Shown: piece by piece, positions 26,083 through 36,026 of the stretch
Position numbering within the stretch: the stretch's first letter is position 1
Layout of the letters: each line of letters starts with the position of its first letter
Assembly (NCBI GenBank): GCA_963760285.1
Contig: CAVXCI010000001.1
Location: 2,046,001-2,110,000 of the forward strand
Direction of reading: 5' to 3'
DNA: 64,000 nt
Origin: PALSA-278 sp963760285
GTDB lineage: Bacteria > Acidobacteriota > Terriglobia > Acidiferrales > UBA7541
The notes under the pieces: model-generated
Seen by the model: the letters and a program-made list of their open reading frames with translations, nothing else
Database searches by the model: none
What the model was told of the DNA's origin: nothing
Translations under genes and position numbers: made by a program

Positions 26083-28149
26083 ATGGAGCCGTCCAAACCG
26101 TCCGCCCGCTGGTTCGCCATTCTTGTTATCGGTGCTCTGTGGACACTGACGGTTACCGCGCGGCTGGGCTGGCTGCAATTAGTCCGCTATAGCACCTATC
26201 TCGGTAAGGCCCGCCACCAGCAGGAACATCTCATTGAAATCAGCCCGGAACGCGGCGTCATTTACGACCGCAATGGACGTGAACTGGCCATCAGCACGCC
26301 AGTGGATTCCTGCTTCGCCAATCCCAACGAAATCACCGATCCAGGGATGGTTGCCAGGCTGCTCGCGCCCATCCTGAAAGTGCCGGAAGGCGACCTGCTC
26401 ACCAGGCTGCAGGAAAAAAAATCATTTGTCTGGATTGAACGCAAGCTGCCCCCGCAGATTTCGCAGCGCATTTCCGGCTTGAACCTCCGCGGCATTTACC
26501 TTCAAAAAGAAACGGAGCGATTTTATCCGCAGGGGACGCTCGCGGCGCATGCGCTGGGGTACGTGGATACGGATGGCCGCGGGCTGGGTGGCATCGAGTA
26601 CGAATACGACAAGCAGATTCGCGGGCGCGCGGGACATATGCTGGTGCTGGAAGATGCCCACCGCCGCTGGCTGGATCGCAAGGTGATTCCTGCCGCGCCG
26701 GGAGCCAGCGTGGTCCTGACCATTGACGAGAACATCCAGTACATCGCGGAAAAGGAACTGGACGCGGAGATGGTTTTATCGCACGCCAAGTCCGGCGTGG
26801 TGCTGGTGCAGAATCCGGCCAACGGCGAAATTCTGGCGCTGGCGAGCTGGCCGACGTTCGATCCCAATCATGTGGGGAACGCTCCGACGGAAAATCTAAT
26901 GGACCGCGCGGTGACCGCGGCATACGAGCCCGGCTCGACGTTCAAGCTCATCACCCTGGCCGGCGCGCTGCAGGAAAAAATCACCACACCGGAGGAAGTG
27001 GTGGACTGCCAGATGGGCAAGATCATGCTGGCCGGGCGTTTGATACACGACCACAAGCCATTTGGATTGCTCACCGTGGCGGACGTTCTGGCCAAGTCCA
27101 GTGATATCGGCGCGATCAAAATCGGCCTGCGTCTGGGCCCCCAGAGGTTTTACCAGCACATCCGCGATTTTGGGTTCGGCGAGGCCACGGGAATTGAACT
27201 GCCCGGAGAGAATCCGGGGTTGCTACGGCGCGTGGAGAACTGGACGGCCTCGTCGATTGGATCTCTGGCCATGGGGCAGGAGATTAGCGTCAATCCATTG
27301 CAGCTGGTTTCCGCTGTGTCCTCTATCGCTAACGGGGGAATGCTTTACAAGCCGCGTCTCGTCAAGGAAATTCGCCGCGTCAACGGCGTGGAAACCATCT
27401 CGCCGCCGGAACCGCAGCGGGACCTGAGCGCCACGACCGCAGCCACGGTACGCAACATGATGGAGGGGGTTGTCCTGACAGGCACGGCCAAATCCGCGCA
27501 GCTGGCCGGGTATAGCGTGGCGGGAAAAACGGGAACGGCGCAGAAAATCGATCCGGCGACGGGGCGTTATTCGGCCACGCAATACATCGCTTCGTTTGTG
27601 GGCTTTGCGCCGGTGAACAACCCGCCGGTTACCGTGCTAGTGGTGCTGGATTCGCCGGTGGGCTTGCACATGGGAGGCGACACGGCGGCGCCGCTCTTCA
27701 AACGCGTGATGGAGCAGATTCTGGCGTACCTGGGCGTGCCGCACGATCAGCCGCTCTCGCCGCAACAGCAGAAGGAATTCGCCCGGGCAGGAGTTCCTCC
27801 CGCCGCGCCGGCCGCAACGGAGGCGGACCTCGAAGACGCTCCGGGAACGGTTGTCGGCGATTCCGGGGAGCCGGCTAGCAATTCAAAGGACGCCGATCCA
27901 TCCACAGTGCAGACGGCGGCATTCAACGACGGTTCCGCGGTGGCCATGCCGAATTTTGCAGGTCGGAGCGTGCGTGACGTGACCGAGTCGTGTCTGCAGC
28001 TCGGATTGAATCCTGTCCTGATTGGCAACGGAATTGCCGCTGAGCAATCACCGGAGCCGGGCACGCAGGTACCGCGAGGCGGACGAGTGACCATTCATTT
28101 CTTCCGCGCGGTGTTTTCGCCGGTGGCGGCGCGCGAGAACGGAAGGTGA
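26083..28149 (+). CDS. ftsI: Septal peptidoglycan transpeptidase FtsI (PBP2/3) with C-terminal PASTA domain
   Basis: 688 residues. An N-terminal membrane span is followed by a dimerisation domain (RGVIYDRNGRELAIST). The transpeptidase domain has SxxK in YEPGSTFKLITLAG (Ser about 285), SxN as AKSSDIGAIK and KTG in VAGKTGTAQKI. A single PASTA domain ends the protein (MPNFAGRSVRDVTESCLQLG to GGRVTIHF). PASTA-bearing FtsI is typical of Firmicutes SpoVD/PBP2x but is also seen in Acidobacteriota; the E. coli protein lacks it. The linker of about 75 residues before PASTA is Pro/Ala/Glu-rich. The stop overlaps the murE GTG. Confidence 0.94.
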   Translation: MEPSKPSARWFAILVIGALWTLTVTARLGWLQLVRYSTYLGKARHQQEHLIEISPERGVIYDRNGRELAISTPVDSCFANPNEITDPGMVARLLAPILKVPEGDLLTRLQEKKSFVWIERKLPPQISQRISGLNLRGIYLQKETERFYPQGTLAAHALGYVDTDGRGLGGIEYEYDKQIRGRAGHMLVLEDAHRRWLDRKVIPAAPGASVVLTIDENIQYIAEKELDAEMVLSHAKSGVVLVQNPANGEILALASWPTFDPNHVGNAPTENLMDRAVTAAYEPGSTFKLITLAGALQEKITTPEEVVDCQMGKIMLAGRLIHDHKPFGLLTVADVLAKSSDIGAIKIGLRLGPQRFYQHIRDFGFGEATGIELPGENPGLLRRVENWTASSIGSLAMGQEISVNPLQLVSAVSSIANGGMLYKPRLVKEIRRVNGVETISPPEPQRDLSATTAATVRNMMEGVVLTGTAKSAQLAGYSVAGKTGTAQKIDPATGRYSATQYIASFVGFAPVNNPPVTVLVVLDSPVGLHMGGDTAAPLFKRVMEQILAYLGVPHDQPLSPQQQKEFARAGVPPAAPAATEADLEDAPGTVVGDSGEPASNSKDADPSTVQTAAFNDGSAVAMPNFAGRSVRDVTESCLQLGLNPVLIGNGIAAEQSPEPGTQVPRGGRVTIHFFRAVFSPVAARENGR

Positions 28150-29699
28150 AATCATTGGCACAGCAGCCCGAGGCCTGGAACGATGCGCCGGAAGCGCCTA
28201 TATTGGAATTGAATAGAATGAAACTTCAGGAAATCTTGAAAGATATAGAAATCACACGAATTTGGGGTTCGCCCGAAGTGGAAATCAATTCCGTGGCTTG
28301 TGACAGCCGTCAGGTTGTTCCTGGCGCGCTGTTCTTTGCGCTCCAGGGAGCCAGGACGGACGGCAACTTCTTCACACCTGACGCCATATCCCGCGGAGCG
28401 GTGGCCATTGTCAGTGATGCGCCGCCGCAAGAAGCGCGGCCACCCCTGACGTGGGTTCAGGTGACACATGCGCGCCGGGCGTTGGCATCGGCCGCGGCGT
28501 CGTTCTACGGGCATCCCGCGCAATCGCTGCAATTGATTGGCATCACCGGAACGAACGGCAAGACCACCACAAGTTACCTGGTGGATTCCATTTTGCGCGC
28601 GGCGGGACGCATCACCGGGCTGGCGGGCACAGTGGAATGGCGGACGCCGGCGGGAGTTCAGGCAGCGCGCAATACCACGCCGGAATCGCTGGAGCTACAG
28701 CGCATGTTCGCGGAAATTCGCGATGCGGCCGGGACGGATGCGGTGCTGGAAGTAAGTTCCCATTCGCTGATGATGGACCGGCTGTGGGGATGCCATTTTG
28801 CGGCGGCGGTGTTCACCAATCTCACGCGCGATCATCTGGATTTTCATCAGGATCTGGAAAATTACTTTGCGGCCAAGAAACGGCTGTTTGAAGGCACGGG
28901 AGCAGGTGCGCCGGACGCGGCGGTGATAAACACAGACGATCCACGCGGCGCGCTCCTGAAGGGGCTGGCGGGACGCACGCTAACCTACGGATTGCGCAAT
29001 GGGGCGCAAATCACCGCGCGCAAAATCCAGCTCTCCTGGGAAGGCCTGGACTTCACGGCGCAGACACCGGAAGGCAAGTTCGAGGTTCATTCACCGCTGA
29101 TTGCGCGCATCAATGTTTACAACATTCTCGCGGCCATCGGCGCGGCGCTGGCGCTGGAGATTCCGCTGGCCGCCATCGAAAAAGGCATCGCCCAGGTGCG
29201 TAGCGTCTCCGGGCGATTCGAGCGCATTGATGAAGGCCAGCCGTTTCTTGTGGTGGTGGATTTTGCGCACACGGACGATGCTCTGCGCAGCCTCATTACC
29301 ACGGCCCGCGAACTGAATCCCTCGGGACGGATCATCACGTTGTTTGGTCCCGGCGGCGAAAAGGACCGCACCAAACGCCCGCTGATGGGCGAGGCTACCG
29401 GCAGCGTGAGCGATCTGGTGATCCTCACCAGCGACAATCCGCGGTCGGAAGATCCGCTGCGTATCATCAATGACGTTCTGGTGGGCATGCAGAGAGTGGA
29501 AGGGAATTACCGAATTGAACTGGACCGAGAGCGTGCCATCGAGATGGCTTTTGAAGAAGCGCGGCCGGGCGACACCGTTTTGCTGGCCGGAAAAGGCCAC
29601 GAGAATTACCAGATATTGAAGGACCGCACACTGGATTTCGACGACCGCGAAGTCGCGCGCCGCATTTTGCGCCAACGCGGGTTTCGCAAAGAAACGTAA
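28146..29699 (+). CDS. murE: UDP-MurNAc-tripeptide synthetase, meso-DAP-adding
   Basis: 517 residues. The ATP site is LIGITGTNGKTTTSYLVDSI. VFTNLTRDHLDFHQDLENYF is the central domain motif. LTSDNPRSEDPLRIINDVL contains DNPR, the signature for meso-diaminopimelate (lysine enzymes have DNPA-type residues). GKGHENYQILKDRTLDFDDR is the conserved C-terminal block. The GTG start at 28146 overlaps the ftsI stop (GTGA). An internal ATG at 28218 (MKLQEILKDIEI) aligns better with the usual MurE N-terminus and may be the true start. Confidence 0.94.
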   Translation: MKSLAQQPEAWNDAPEAPILELNRMKLQEILKDIEITRIWGSPEVEINSVACDSRQVVPGALFFALQGARTDGNFFTPDAISRGAVAIVSDAPPQEARPPLTWVQVTHARRALASAAASFYGHPAQSLQLIGITGTNGKTTTSYLVDSILRAAGRITGLAGTVEWRTPAGVQAARNTTPESLELQRMFAEIRDAAGTDAVLEVSSHSLMMDRLWGCHFAAAVFTNLTRDHLDFHQDLENYFAAKKRLFEGTGAGAPDAAVINTDDPRGALLKGLAGRTLTYGLRNGAQITARKIQLSWEGLDFTAQTPEGKFEVHSPLIARINVYNILAAIGAALALEIPLAAIEKGIAQVRSVSGRFERIDEGQPFLVVVDFAHTDDALRSLITTARELNPSGRIITLFGPGGEKDRTKRPLMGEATGSVSDLVILTSDNPRSEDPLRIINDVLVGMQRVEGNYRIELDRERAIEMAFEEARPGDTVLLAGKGHENYQILKDRTLDFDDREVARRILRQRGFRKET

Positions 29700-29804
29700 A
29701 CACCCCTCCGCGCGGGGCATGAGGCAAAGAGGGTTGCGGGCGGCAGTCATCTTGCAAGGGAAGGTGCAGCGCAGAGGCGTGACACTCAGCCCGTGGGAGA
29801 TGCG

Positions 29805-31289
29805 ATGCAGTGGACGTTGGAACAAGTGGCTCGCGCTTTGGGCCTTGCGATTCCCAGCGGGCTCAACCCCGTGGCCCGGCTGGCCGGCGTCTCGATTGAT
29901 TCCCGCACGATTCGACACGGTGAACTGTTCATCGCCATACGCGGGCCGCGTCACGATGGACACGCTTTCGTGGCGCAAGCCCTGGCCACTGGCGCTCTGG
30001 CGGCCGTGGTTCAGGACGGCGCGTATTCGGATTTTCCGGCGGAAATTAGTGGCCGGTTCTTCGCCGTGGAGGACACGCTCGGGGCTCTGCAACAACTGGC
30101 CCGCGCCGTCCTGCGCGAATGGCGCGGCGCGCCAGGCCACCGGCTCGCGGCTGTCACCGGTTCGGCGGGAAAAACTACTACCAAGGAGATCCTGGCGGCG
30201 GTGCTGGGCGCGCGGATGCGCGTGCTGAAATCAGAGGGCAACCTCAACAATGAGTATGGCCTGCCGCTGACGTTGTTGCGCCTCGAAGAGGCGGACGAGG
30301 CCATTGTGGCGGAACTGGGAATGTCGCGCCGGGGGGAATTGGCGCGGCTGGCCGCGCTGTGCGAGCCGGATATCGGCATCGTGACGTGTGTGGCTCCCGT
30401 ACATCTGGAGTTTTTTTCATCCGTGGAGGAAATCGCGCTGGCAAAACGGGAGTTGATTGAAGGACTGGGTGGACGCGCGCCGGTGGCGGTTTTGAACGCC
30501 GACGATCATCGCGTGGCGCGCTTTGGAGATGGCTTCCGCGGGAAGGTGGTCACGTTTGGCATTGACGCCGCGGCGGATTACCGCGCGATGGACGTAAGAA
30601 GTCGCGGCATTGAAGGCTCCGAATGGGATTGCGCCGGTCCGAAGGGCAGCGCGCGCGTTTCGCTGCCGCTGGCTGGTCGCCACAATATTTACAACGCGCT
30701 GGCGGCCGTGGCTGCGGCGGGCGAGTGGGGAGTCACCGTGGCGGAATCCGCGGCGGTGCTGCGCCGCATCCGGCCCGCTCGCATGCGCGGCGAACTGCTG
30801 CGTTTTGCGGCGGGATTTGTGGTGGTGAACGATGCTTACAATTCCAACCCGTCGGCGATGAAGCAGGTGATGGAAGCGGTGGCTGCCACGCCGGGTTATA
30901 GCCGGCGACTGGTAGCCATTGGCGAAATGCGCGAGTTGGGACCAACATCCGTTGAATTGCACCGCGAATGCGGCCGCGATGCGGCCGGCCTGGGCAAACT
31001 GGACTGGATTTTCGCCATAAGCGGCGATGCCGCGGAAATTATTTCCGGAGCGGTGGCTGCGGGATTTCCCGCGGAACGCACAAAGTTCTTTGCTTCTTCC
31101 GAAGAAGCGGCGCAATTTCTGGCCGGGTTTGTGGAACCGGGCGATTTGCTCCTGGTGAAAGGTTCGCGCGGCGTGCGCATGGAAGCCATCGTGGAGGCCA
31201 TCCTGGCGCGGCATCCCGAAACAGCGCCGGAGATTTCCGCCAGCGCGGAGCCGGGAGCGATGACTCCATCGCGGCAGGGCGGCAGCTGA
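29805..31289 (+). CDS. murF: UDP-MurNAc-tripeptide:D-alanyl-D-alanine ligase
   Basis: 494 residues from ATG 29805, which has GGGAG six bases upstream. The ATP loop is VTGSAGKTTTKEILAAVL, where Ala replaces the more common Asn or Val before Gly. Further motifs are EGNLNNEYGLPLTLLRL and VVNDAYNSNPSAMKQVMEAV (MurF-specific). It adds D-Ala-D-Ala to the tripeptide. No ddl gene occurs in the cluster, so the dipeptide must come from elsewhere in the genome. The 105-base gap after murE is the largest within murE-ftsZ and has no recognisable element. Confidence 0.94.
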   Translation: MQWTLEQVARALGLAIPSGLNPVARLAGVSIDSRTIRHGELFIAIRGPRHDGHAFVAQALATGALAAVVQDGAYSDFPAEISGRFFAVEDTLGALQQLARAVLREWRGAPGHRLAAVTGSAGKTTTKEILAAVLGARMRVLKSEGNLNNEYGLPLTLLRLEEADEAIVAELGMSRRGELARLAALCEPDIGIVTCVAPVHLEFFSSVEEIALAKRELIEGLGGRAPVAVLNADDHRVARFGDGFRGKVVTFGIDAAADYRAMDVRSRGIEGSEWDCAGPKGSARVSLPLAGRHNIYNALAAVAAAGEWGVTVAESAAVLRRIRPARMRGELLRFAAGFVVVNDAYNSNPSAMKQVMEAVAATPGYSRRLVAIGEMRELGPTSVELHRECGRDAAGLGKLDWIFAISGDAAEIISGAVAAGFPAERTKFFASSEEAAQFLAGFVEPGDLLLVKGSRGVRMEAIVEAILARHPETAPEISASAEPGAMTPSRQGGS

Positions 31290-31290
31290 C

Positions 31291-32424
31291 GTGCTCTACT
31301 ATCTCTTCGTCGTCCTTCTGCGCCCGCATTTCAGCCCGCTGAATGTTTTTCGTTACATTACCGTCCGCACGGCGCTGGCCAGCTTGACTGCGCTCTTCCT
31401 TTCGCTGGCGCTGGGGCCCTGGGTGATTCGCCGCCTGCGCGAACTGCAGATTGGACAGTTCATCCGTGAGGAAGGCCCGGAAAGGCACTTGGCCAAGGCT
31501 GGAACGCCCACCATGGGCGGCATTCTGATTGTGGTTTCTATTGCCGTGCCCACTTTGCTGTGGGCGAATCTACGAAGCCCTTATGCACTGCTGGCCCTGG
31601 GCGCTACCGTGGCGTTTGCGGCCATCGGCTTTGTGGACGATTACAACAAAGTGGTTCGCAAGCGCAATCAGGGATTGACCGGTCGGCAGAAACTGTCGTT
31701 GCAAATTCTCACCTGCCTCATCGTGGGAGCGGTGCTGTTGCGCTTGCAGGCGCGCGGCGTCTACTCCACGGCGTTGAGCGTGCCGTTTTTCAAACGGCTT
31801 CATCCTGACCTGGTGATTCCCTCGCTGTGGTCGTCGCCACACCTGTGGCCGCTGGCGGTGCTGCCATTTCTGCTGTTTCTGATTCTGGTGATCGTGGGTT
31901 CGTCGAACGCCGTGAATTTGACCGACGGACTGGACGGGCTGGCGATCGGCTGCGTGCTGGTGTCCGCCGGCGCACTCACCGTGCTTACCTACGTCACCAG
32001 CCACGCAAATTTCGCGGAGTATCTGGAAATCCAGAAACTTCCGGCGGTGAGTGAATTGACCATATTTTGCGGCTCGCTGGTGGGCGCTTCTCTGGGATTT
32101 CTCTGGTACAACGCGCATCCCGCGGAACTTTTCATGGGGGACGTGGGCTCGCTGGCGCTGGGCGGGGCCATCGGCGTGGTGGCGGTGATTATCAAGCAGG
32201 AGATTCTCTTGCTTTCCATCGGTGGAGTTTTTGTCCTGGAAACGCTCTCGGTGATTTTTCAGGTGGGTTCGTTCAAGCTCACAGGCAAGCGCATTTTCCG
32301 CATGGCGCCCCTCCACCATCATTTCGAAATGCTGGGATGGAGCGAATCGAAAATCATCGTGCGGTTCTGGATTTTGGCGCTGGTCTTCGCACTTTTCTCG
32401 CTGACCACGTTGAAGCTGAGGTGA
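31291..32424 (+). CDS. mraY: Phospho-N-acetylmuramoyl-pentapeptide transferase
   Basis: 377 residues, about ten membrane spans. Signatures: KAGTPTMGGILIVVSI, AIGFVDDYNKVVRKRNQGL (DDxxK), SSNAVNLTDGLDGLAIG (NxxNxxDGxDGL) and MAPLHHHFEMLGWSESKI (HHH). It transfers phospho-MurNAc-pentapeptide to undecaprenyl phosphate, making lipid I. The start is GTG 31291, one base after the murF stop. Confidence 0.96.
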   Translation: MLYYLFVVLLRPHFSPLNVFRYITVRTALASLTALFLSLALGPWVIRRLRELQIGQFIREEGPERHLAKAGTPTMGGILIVVSIAVPTLLWANLRSPYALLALGATVAFAAIGFVDDYNKVVRKRNQGLTGRQKLSLQILTCLIVGAVLLRLQARGVYSTALSVPFFKRLHPDLVIPSLWSSPHLWPLAVLPFLLFLILVIVGSSNAVNLTDGLDGLAIGCVLVSAGALTVLTYVTSHANFAEYLEIQKLPAVSELTIFCGSLVGASLGFLWYNAHPAELFMGDVGSLALGGAIGVVAVIIKQEILLLSIGGVFVLETLSVIFQVGSFKLTGKRIFRMAPLHHHFEMLGWSESKIIVRFWILALVFALFSLTTLKLR

Positions 32425-32428
32425 GCGT

Positions 32429-33823
32429 TTGAAACCTGGCATCGAACTGGCGGGAAAGAACGTACTGGTGATCGGGCTGGCCCGGACAGGGCTGGCTACG
32501 GCGAGATTCTGCGCGGATCGCGGAGCCAAGGTCACCGCTATCGAGCGGCAGCCGGAATCCGCCGTGGCCGATGCCGCGCAGAGCCTGCGCGCGCGCGGCG
32601 TTCGTGTGGAATGCGGCGGAGATTTTCCGGAGCTTTTTGCGGGAGCGGAGTTGATCATTCCCAGTCCCGGCGTGCCCGCGAATTCGCCCGCGCTGCTGGA
32701 AGCGCGGGCCCGTGGCGCGGTAGTGTGGAGCGAAATTGAACTGGCATGGCGATTTCTGCGCGGACGCCTGGTGGGCATCACCGGATCAAACGGAAAAACC
32801 ACCACCACCGCGCTGGTGGGGCACATCCTGCGGACGGCCCAGCTTCCCGTGCAGCTCGGCGGAAATATTGGCGTGCCTTTGATTTCGCTCGTGGATGAAT
32901 CCACGGACGCCACTATAACCGTGGCGGAACTAAGCAGCTTCCAACTGGAGTTGGTTGACAAATTCTGCCCGGATATCGCCGTGATTCTGAATCTGACGCC
33001 TGACCATCTGGACCGCCACGCATCCTTCGAGGAGTACGCCGCCGCCAAATGGCGAATTTTTGCCAACCAGCACGAAGGCGACGCCGCGATATTGAACGCC
33101 GATGACGAGGAAGTGGCCCGCCGGCAGCTGAATGGCCAGCGCATTTTGTGGTTCAGCCGCCAGCGGCGGGTTCCGAATGGCGCGTACATTGGCGACAGTC
33201 AGATTGTATTGCGCGACGGTAGCGCGGGGATGCCGCTGCTGCGCTGCGATGAAATCCAGTTGCGTGGCAACCACAATCTTGAAAACGCCATGGGAGCGGC
33301 CATCGCCGCGCATCTGGCGGGCGCGTCCATCGAATTTGTAGCGGAAGGCCTGCGGACATTCACCGGCGTGGAGCATCGCCTGGAATTTCTGGCAGAAATC
33401 GCCGGCGTGCGCTTTTACAACGATTCAAAGGCGACCAATGTGGACGCAACGCTTAAAGCGCTGGACTCCTTCACCGAGCCGCTGCGCGTGATTTTAGGCG
33501 GCAAGGACAAGGGCGGCGACTACAGCGTGCTGCGCGAACCGCTGCGCCACCATGCGCGGCAAGCGCTGCTGATCGGCGCGGCGGCGGAAAAAATTGCAGC
33601 GGACATCGGCGGCGCGGTTCCCCTGGAAATGGCGGGAACCCTGGAGGGGGCCGTGGCCCGGGCGTTTGCCGCGGCGCAGCCGGGAGACGTAGTGCTCCTT
33701 GCGCCGGCGTGCGCCAGCTTTGACCAGTTCCAGAATTTTGAACACCGCGGACACGTTTTCAAGCAGCTGGTCGCGGAGTTGAATCAGCATGTCGCGGCGG
33801 CGGTGCCCGCCCGGAGAGGTTAA
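32429..33823 (+). CDS. murD: UDP-MurNAc-L-alanine:D-glutamate ligase
   Basis: 464 residues. The N-terminal Rossmann-like domain is NVLVIGLARTGLATARFCAD. The ATP site is GITGSNGKTTTTALVGHIL. LGGNIGVPLISLVDES and LTPDHLDRHASFEEYAAAKW follow, with FYNDSKATNVDATLKAL and LAPACASFDQFQNFEHRG near the C-terminus, all MurD signatures. It starts at TTG 32429 (LKPGIELAGK), four bases after mraY. Confidence 0.95.
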   Translation: MKPGIELAGKNVLVIGLARTGLATARFCADRGAKVTAIERQPESAVADAAQSLRARGVRVECGGDFPELFAGAELIIPSPGVPANSPALLEARARGAVVWSEIELAWRFLRGRLVGITGSNGKTTTTALVGHILRTAQLPVQLGGNIGVPLISLVDESTDATITVAELSSFQLELVDKFCPDIAVILNLTPDHLDRHASFEEYAAAKWRIFANQHEGDAAILNADDEEVARRQLNGQRILWFSRQRRVPNGAYIGDSQIVLRDGSAGMPLLRCDEIQLRGNHNLENAMGAAIAAHLAGASIEFVAEGLRTFTGVEHRLEFLAEIAGVRFYNDSKATNVDATLKALDSFTEPLRVILGGKDKGGDYSVLREPLRHHARQALLIGAAAEKIAADIGGAVPLEMAGTLEGAVARAFAAAQPGDVVLLAPACASFDQFQNFEHRGHVFKQLVAELNQHVAAAVPARRG

Positions 33824-33826
33824 TTT

Positions 33827-34930
33827 ATGCCCCGCAGTCTGCAATATGACCGCCAGCTATTTGGCGTCACCCTGGCGCTGTGCTTCATTGGCGCGGTGAT
33901 GGTGTTTAGCGCTTCCGCGGTGATGTCCCGCGAAACGTATGGCAACGCGTATGCCTTTCTGTTTCGCCAACTCATCTGGCTGGGACTGGGCGTGGCGGGA
34001 ATGCTGGTGCTGATGAACGCGGATTACCGGCGGCTGCGCCAGCCAAGGACTGTGCTGACGGCACTCTCCGTCACCATCCTGCTCTTGCTGCTGGTTTTTC
34101 TATTCGACCGCGCGCACGCTACCCACCGGTGGATTCGCTATGGCGCCATCGGCATTCAGCCATCGGAGTTCGCCAAACTTTCTGTGATTCTTTATTTGGC
34201 CTGGTTTCTGGAGTCCCGCAGCCGCCAGCCCGGCTTCAATATTAACGATGTGCGGCGAACGCTGGCGCCCGCCCTGGGGCCGATCTTACTCATTATGGTG
34301 CTGGTCCTCATCGAACCGGATATGGGGACTGCGGCCATGCTGCTCTTCGTGGCTATGGCCATGCTTTTCGTCATGGGATTCTCGCTGCGGTACCTTTTTG
34401 GCGCGATCCTGGCGGCTATTCCCATTGTTTATCTGCTGATTGTGCGCGTGCCTTACCGCTATGCCCGCATGATGGCGTTTCTTTTTCCCAGCACCGATCC
34501 GCAGGGCCGGGGGTTTCAGCTGATTCAATCGCTTATCGCCGTAGGGTCCGGCGGGCTGACGGGCGTGGGATTGATGGACAGCCGGCAGAAACTTTTCTAC
34601 CTGCCGGAAGCGCACACGGATTTCATTTTTGCGGTCCTATCCGAGGAACTGGGCTTCATCGGCGCGCTGATTGTGGTGGCGCTTTTCGCCTGGTATGCCT
34701 GGCGCGGCCTGCGCACGGCGTGGCGCGCGCCAGACCAGTTCGGCCGCCTGCTGGCGCTGGGCATCACCGTACTGGTAGCTGGCCAGGCGCTCATCAATTT
34801 AAGCGTGGTGCTCGGCCTAATGCCCACAAAGGGGATTCCGCTGCCGTTCATCAGCTATGGCGGCTCCAGTTTGCTGGTGATGCTGCTGGCCACCGGCGTT
34901 CTGTTGAATATCAGCCAGCATGCCGAGTGA
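33827..34930 (+). CDS. ftsW: SEDS peptidoglycan glycosyltransferase FtsW
   Basis: 367 residues with about ten membrane spans. MVFSASAVMSRETYGNAYAF near the N-terminus, RWIRYGAIGIQPSEFAKLSV, LIEPDMGTAAMLLFVAMAM, and the C-terminal PTKGIPLPFISYGGSSLLVM identify the SEDS family and the FtsW subgroup. It polymerises lipid II with FtsI at the septum. The start ATG is three bases after the murD stop. Confidence 0.95.
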   Translation: MPRSLQYDRQLFGVTLALCFIGAVMVFSASAVMSRETYGNAYAFLFRQLIWLGLGVAGMLVLMNADYRRLRQPRTVLTALSVTILLLLLVFLFDRAHATHRWIRYGAIGIQPSEFAKLSVILYLAWFLESRSRQPGFNINDVRRTLAPALGPILLIMVLVLIEPDMGTAAMLLFVAMAMLFVMGFSLRYLFGAILAAIPIVYLLIVRVPYRYARMMAFLFPSTDPQGRGFQLIQSLIAVGSGGLTGVGLMDSRQKLFYLPEAHTDFIFAVLSEELGFIGALIVVALFAWYAWRGLRTAWRAPDQFGRLLALGITVLVAGQALINLSVVLGLMPTKGIPLPFISYGGSSLLVMLLATGVLLNISQHAE

Positions 34931-34943
34931 GAAGTGCGGGTCC

Positions 34944-36026
34944 ATGAAATTATTAATCGCCGGCGGCGGAACGGGCGGGCATGTTTTCCCTGCTCTGGAA
35001 GTGGCGCGCGCCTGGCGGCGACTGGGTGAGGAGCAGGGCAGGGAATATAGCGTTACATTCGTCGGCACGGCGCGCGGCCTGGAAACCCGCCTCGTCCCCG
35101 CCGCGGGATTCCCGCTGGAATTGATTCGCGCCGCGGGATTAAAGGGCATCGCGGGCCTGCGATTCTGGCGCAACGCTTCCAGTCTTCTGCCCGGATTTTT
35201 GGATTCAATATCCATCTTGCGGAAGCATCGTCCGCATGTGGCGCTGGGAATGGGCGGCTACGCATCTGGTCCGCTGATGCTGGCCGCGGTTATGAGGAGA
35301 ACAGCTACGGCAATATTTGAACCCAATATGGAGCCGGGATTCACGAACCGCGTTCTCGCGGGAATGGTGACTCGCGTGGCCACCGCCTTTCCTCCCACGG
35401 CGGAGCGCTGGGGTTCGCGCGCGGAGGTGACCGGCTGTCCGGTGCGCGCGGAGTTTTTTCAGATTGCCGGGAAGGAGCACCGTCCGCCATTTTGCATCTT
35501 GATCACCGGCGGCAGCCAGGGCGCGTCGCCTGTTAACAAAGTTATTATTGATTCTCTGCCAAACCTAGAATTCCTGCGGGAGCAGCTTTTTCTGGTGCAT
35601 CAAACCGGGGAGCGCGACTATAATGCCGTCCGCACCGCGTATGACCGGCACGGCTTTCAGGCGGAGGTCTTACCGTTTATCGCCGGCATGGCGGAGCGCT
35701 TCGCTCAGGCCGACCTTATTATTTGTCGCGCCGGAGCCATCACCGCGGCGGAAGTAGCAGCCGCGGGTCGCGCCGCGATTTTTATTCCGTTCGGAGCCGC
35801 CACCGACGCTCATCAGCTGGTCAATGCCCAATGGCTTCATAGTTGTGGCGCGGGTCGCGTAATCCCGCAAGACTGCCTGACACCGGAGCGTTTGGTGAAG
35901 GAGATCACCTCGCTCCTCGGTCAGCCAGCCGGGATGCGCGATATGGAGCGGCGCGTACACGCCTTCGCCAACCCGCGGGCAGCTTTCAACATCGCCCAAA
36001 TGCTCCAAAGAATCGCCCGGCCATGA
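34944..36026 (+). CDS. murG: UDP-GlcNAc:lipid I GlcNAc transferase
   Basis: 360 residues from ATG 34944. GT-B fold: N-terminal GGGTGGHVFPALEVARAW, ALGMGGYASGPLMLAAVMRR, then the UDP-GlcNAc site ILITGGSQGASPVNKVI and LIICRAGAITAAEVAAAGRA. Makes lipid II on the inner face of the membrane. The TGA overlaps the murC ATG (ATGA). A start further upstream (34920) would overlap ftsW and is less likely. Confidence 0.95.
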   Translation: MKLLIAGGGTGGHVFPALEVARAWRRLGEEQGREYSVTFVGTARGLETRLVPAAGFPLELIRAAGLKGIAGLRFWRNASSLLPGFLDSISILRKHRPHVALGMGGYASGPLMLAAVMRRTATAIFEPNMEPGFTNRVLAGMVTRVATAFPPTAERWGSRAEVTGCPVRAEFFQIAGKEHRPPFCILITGGSQGASPVNKVIIDSLPNLEFLREQLFLVHQTGERDYNAVRTAYDRHGFQAEVLPFIAGMAERFAQADLIICRAGAITAAEVAAAGRAAIFIPFGAATDAHQLVNAQWLHSCGAGRVIPQDCLTPERLVKEITSLLGQPAGMRDMERRVHAFANPRAAFNIAQMLQRIARP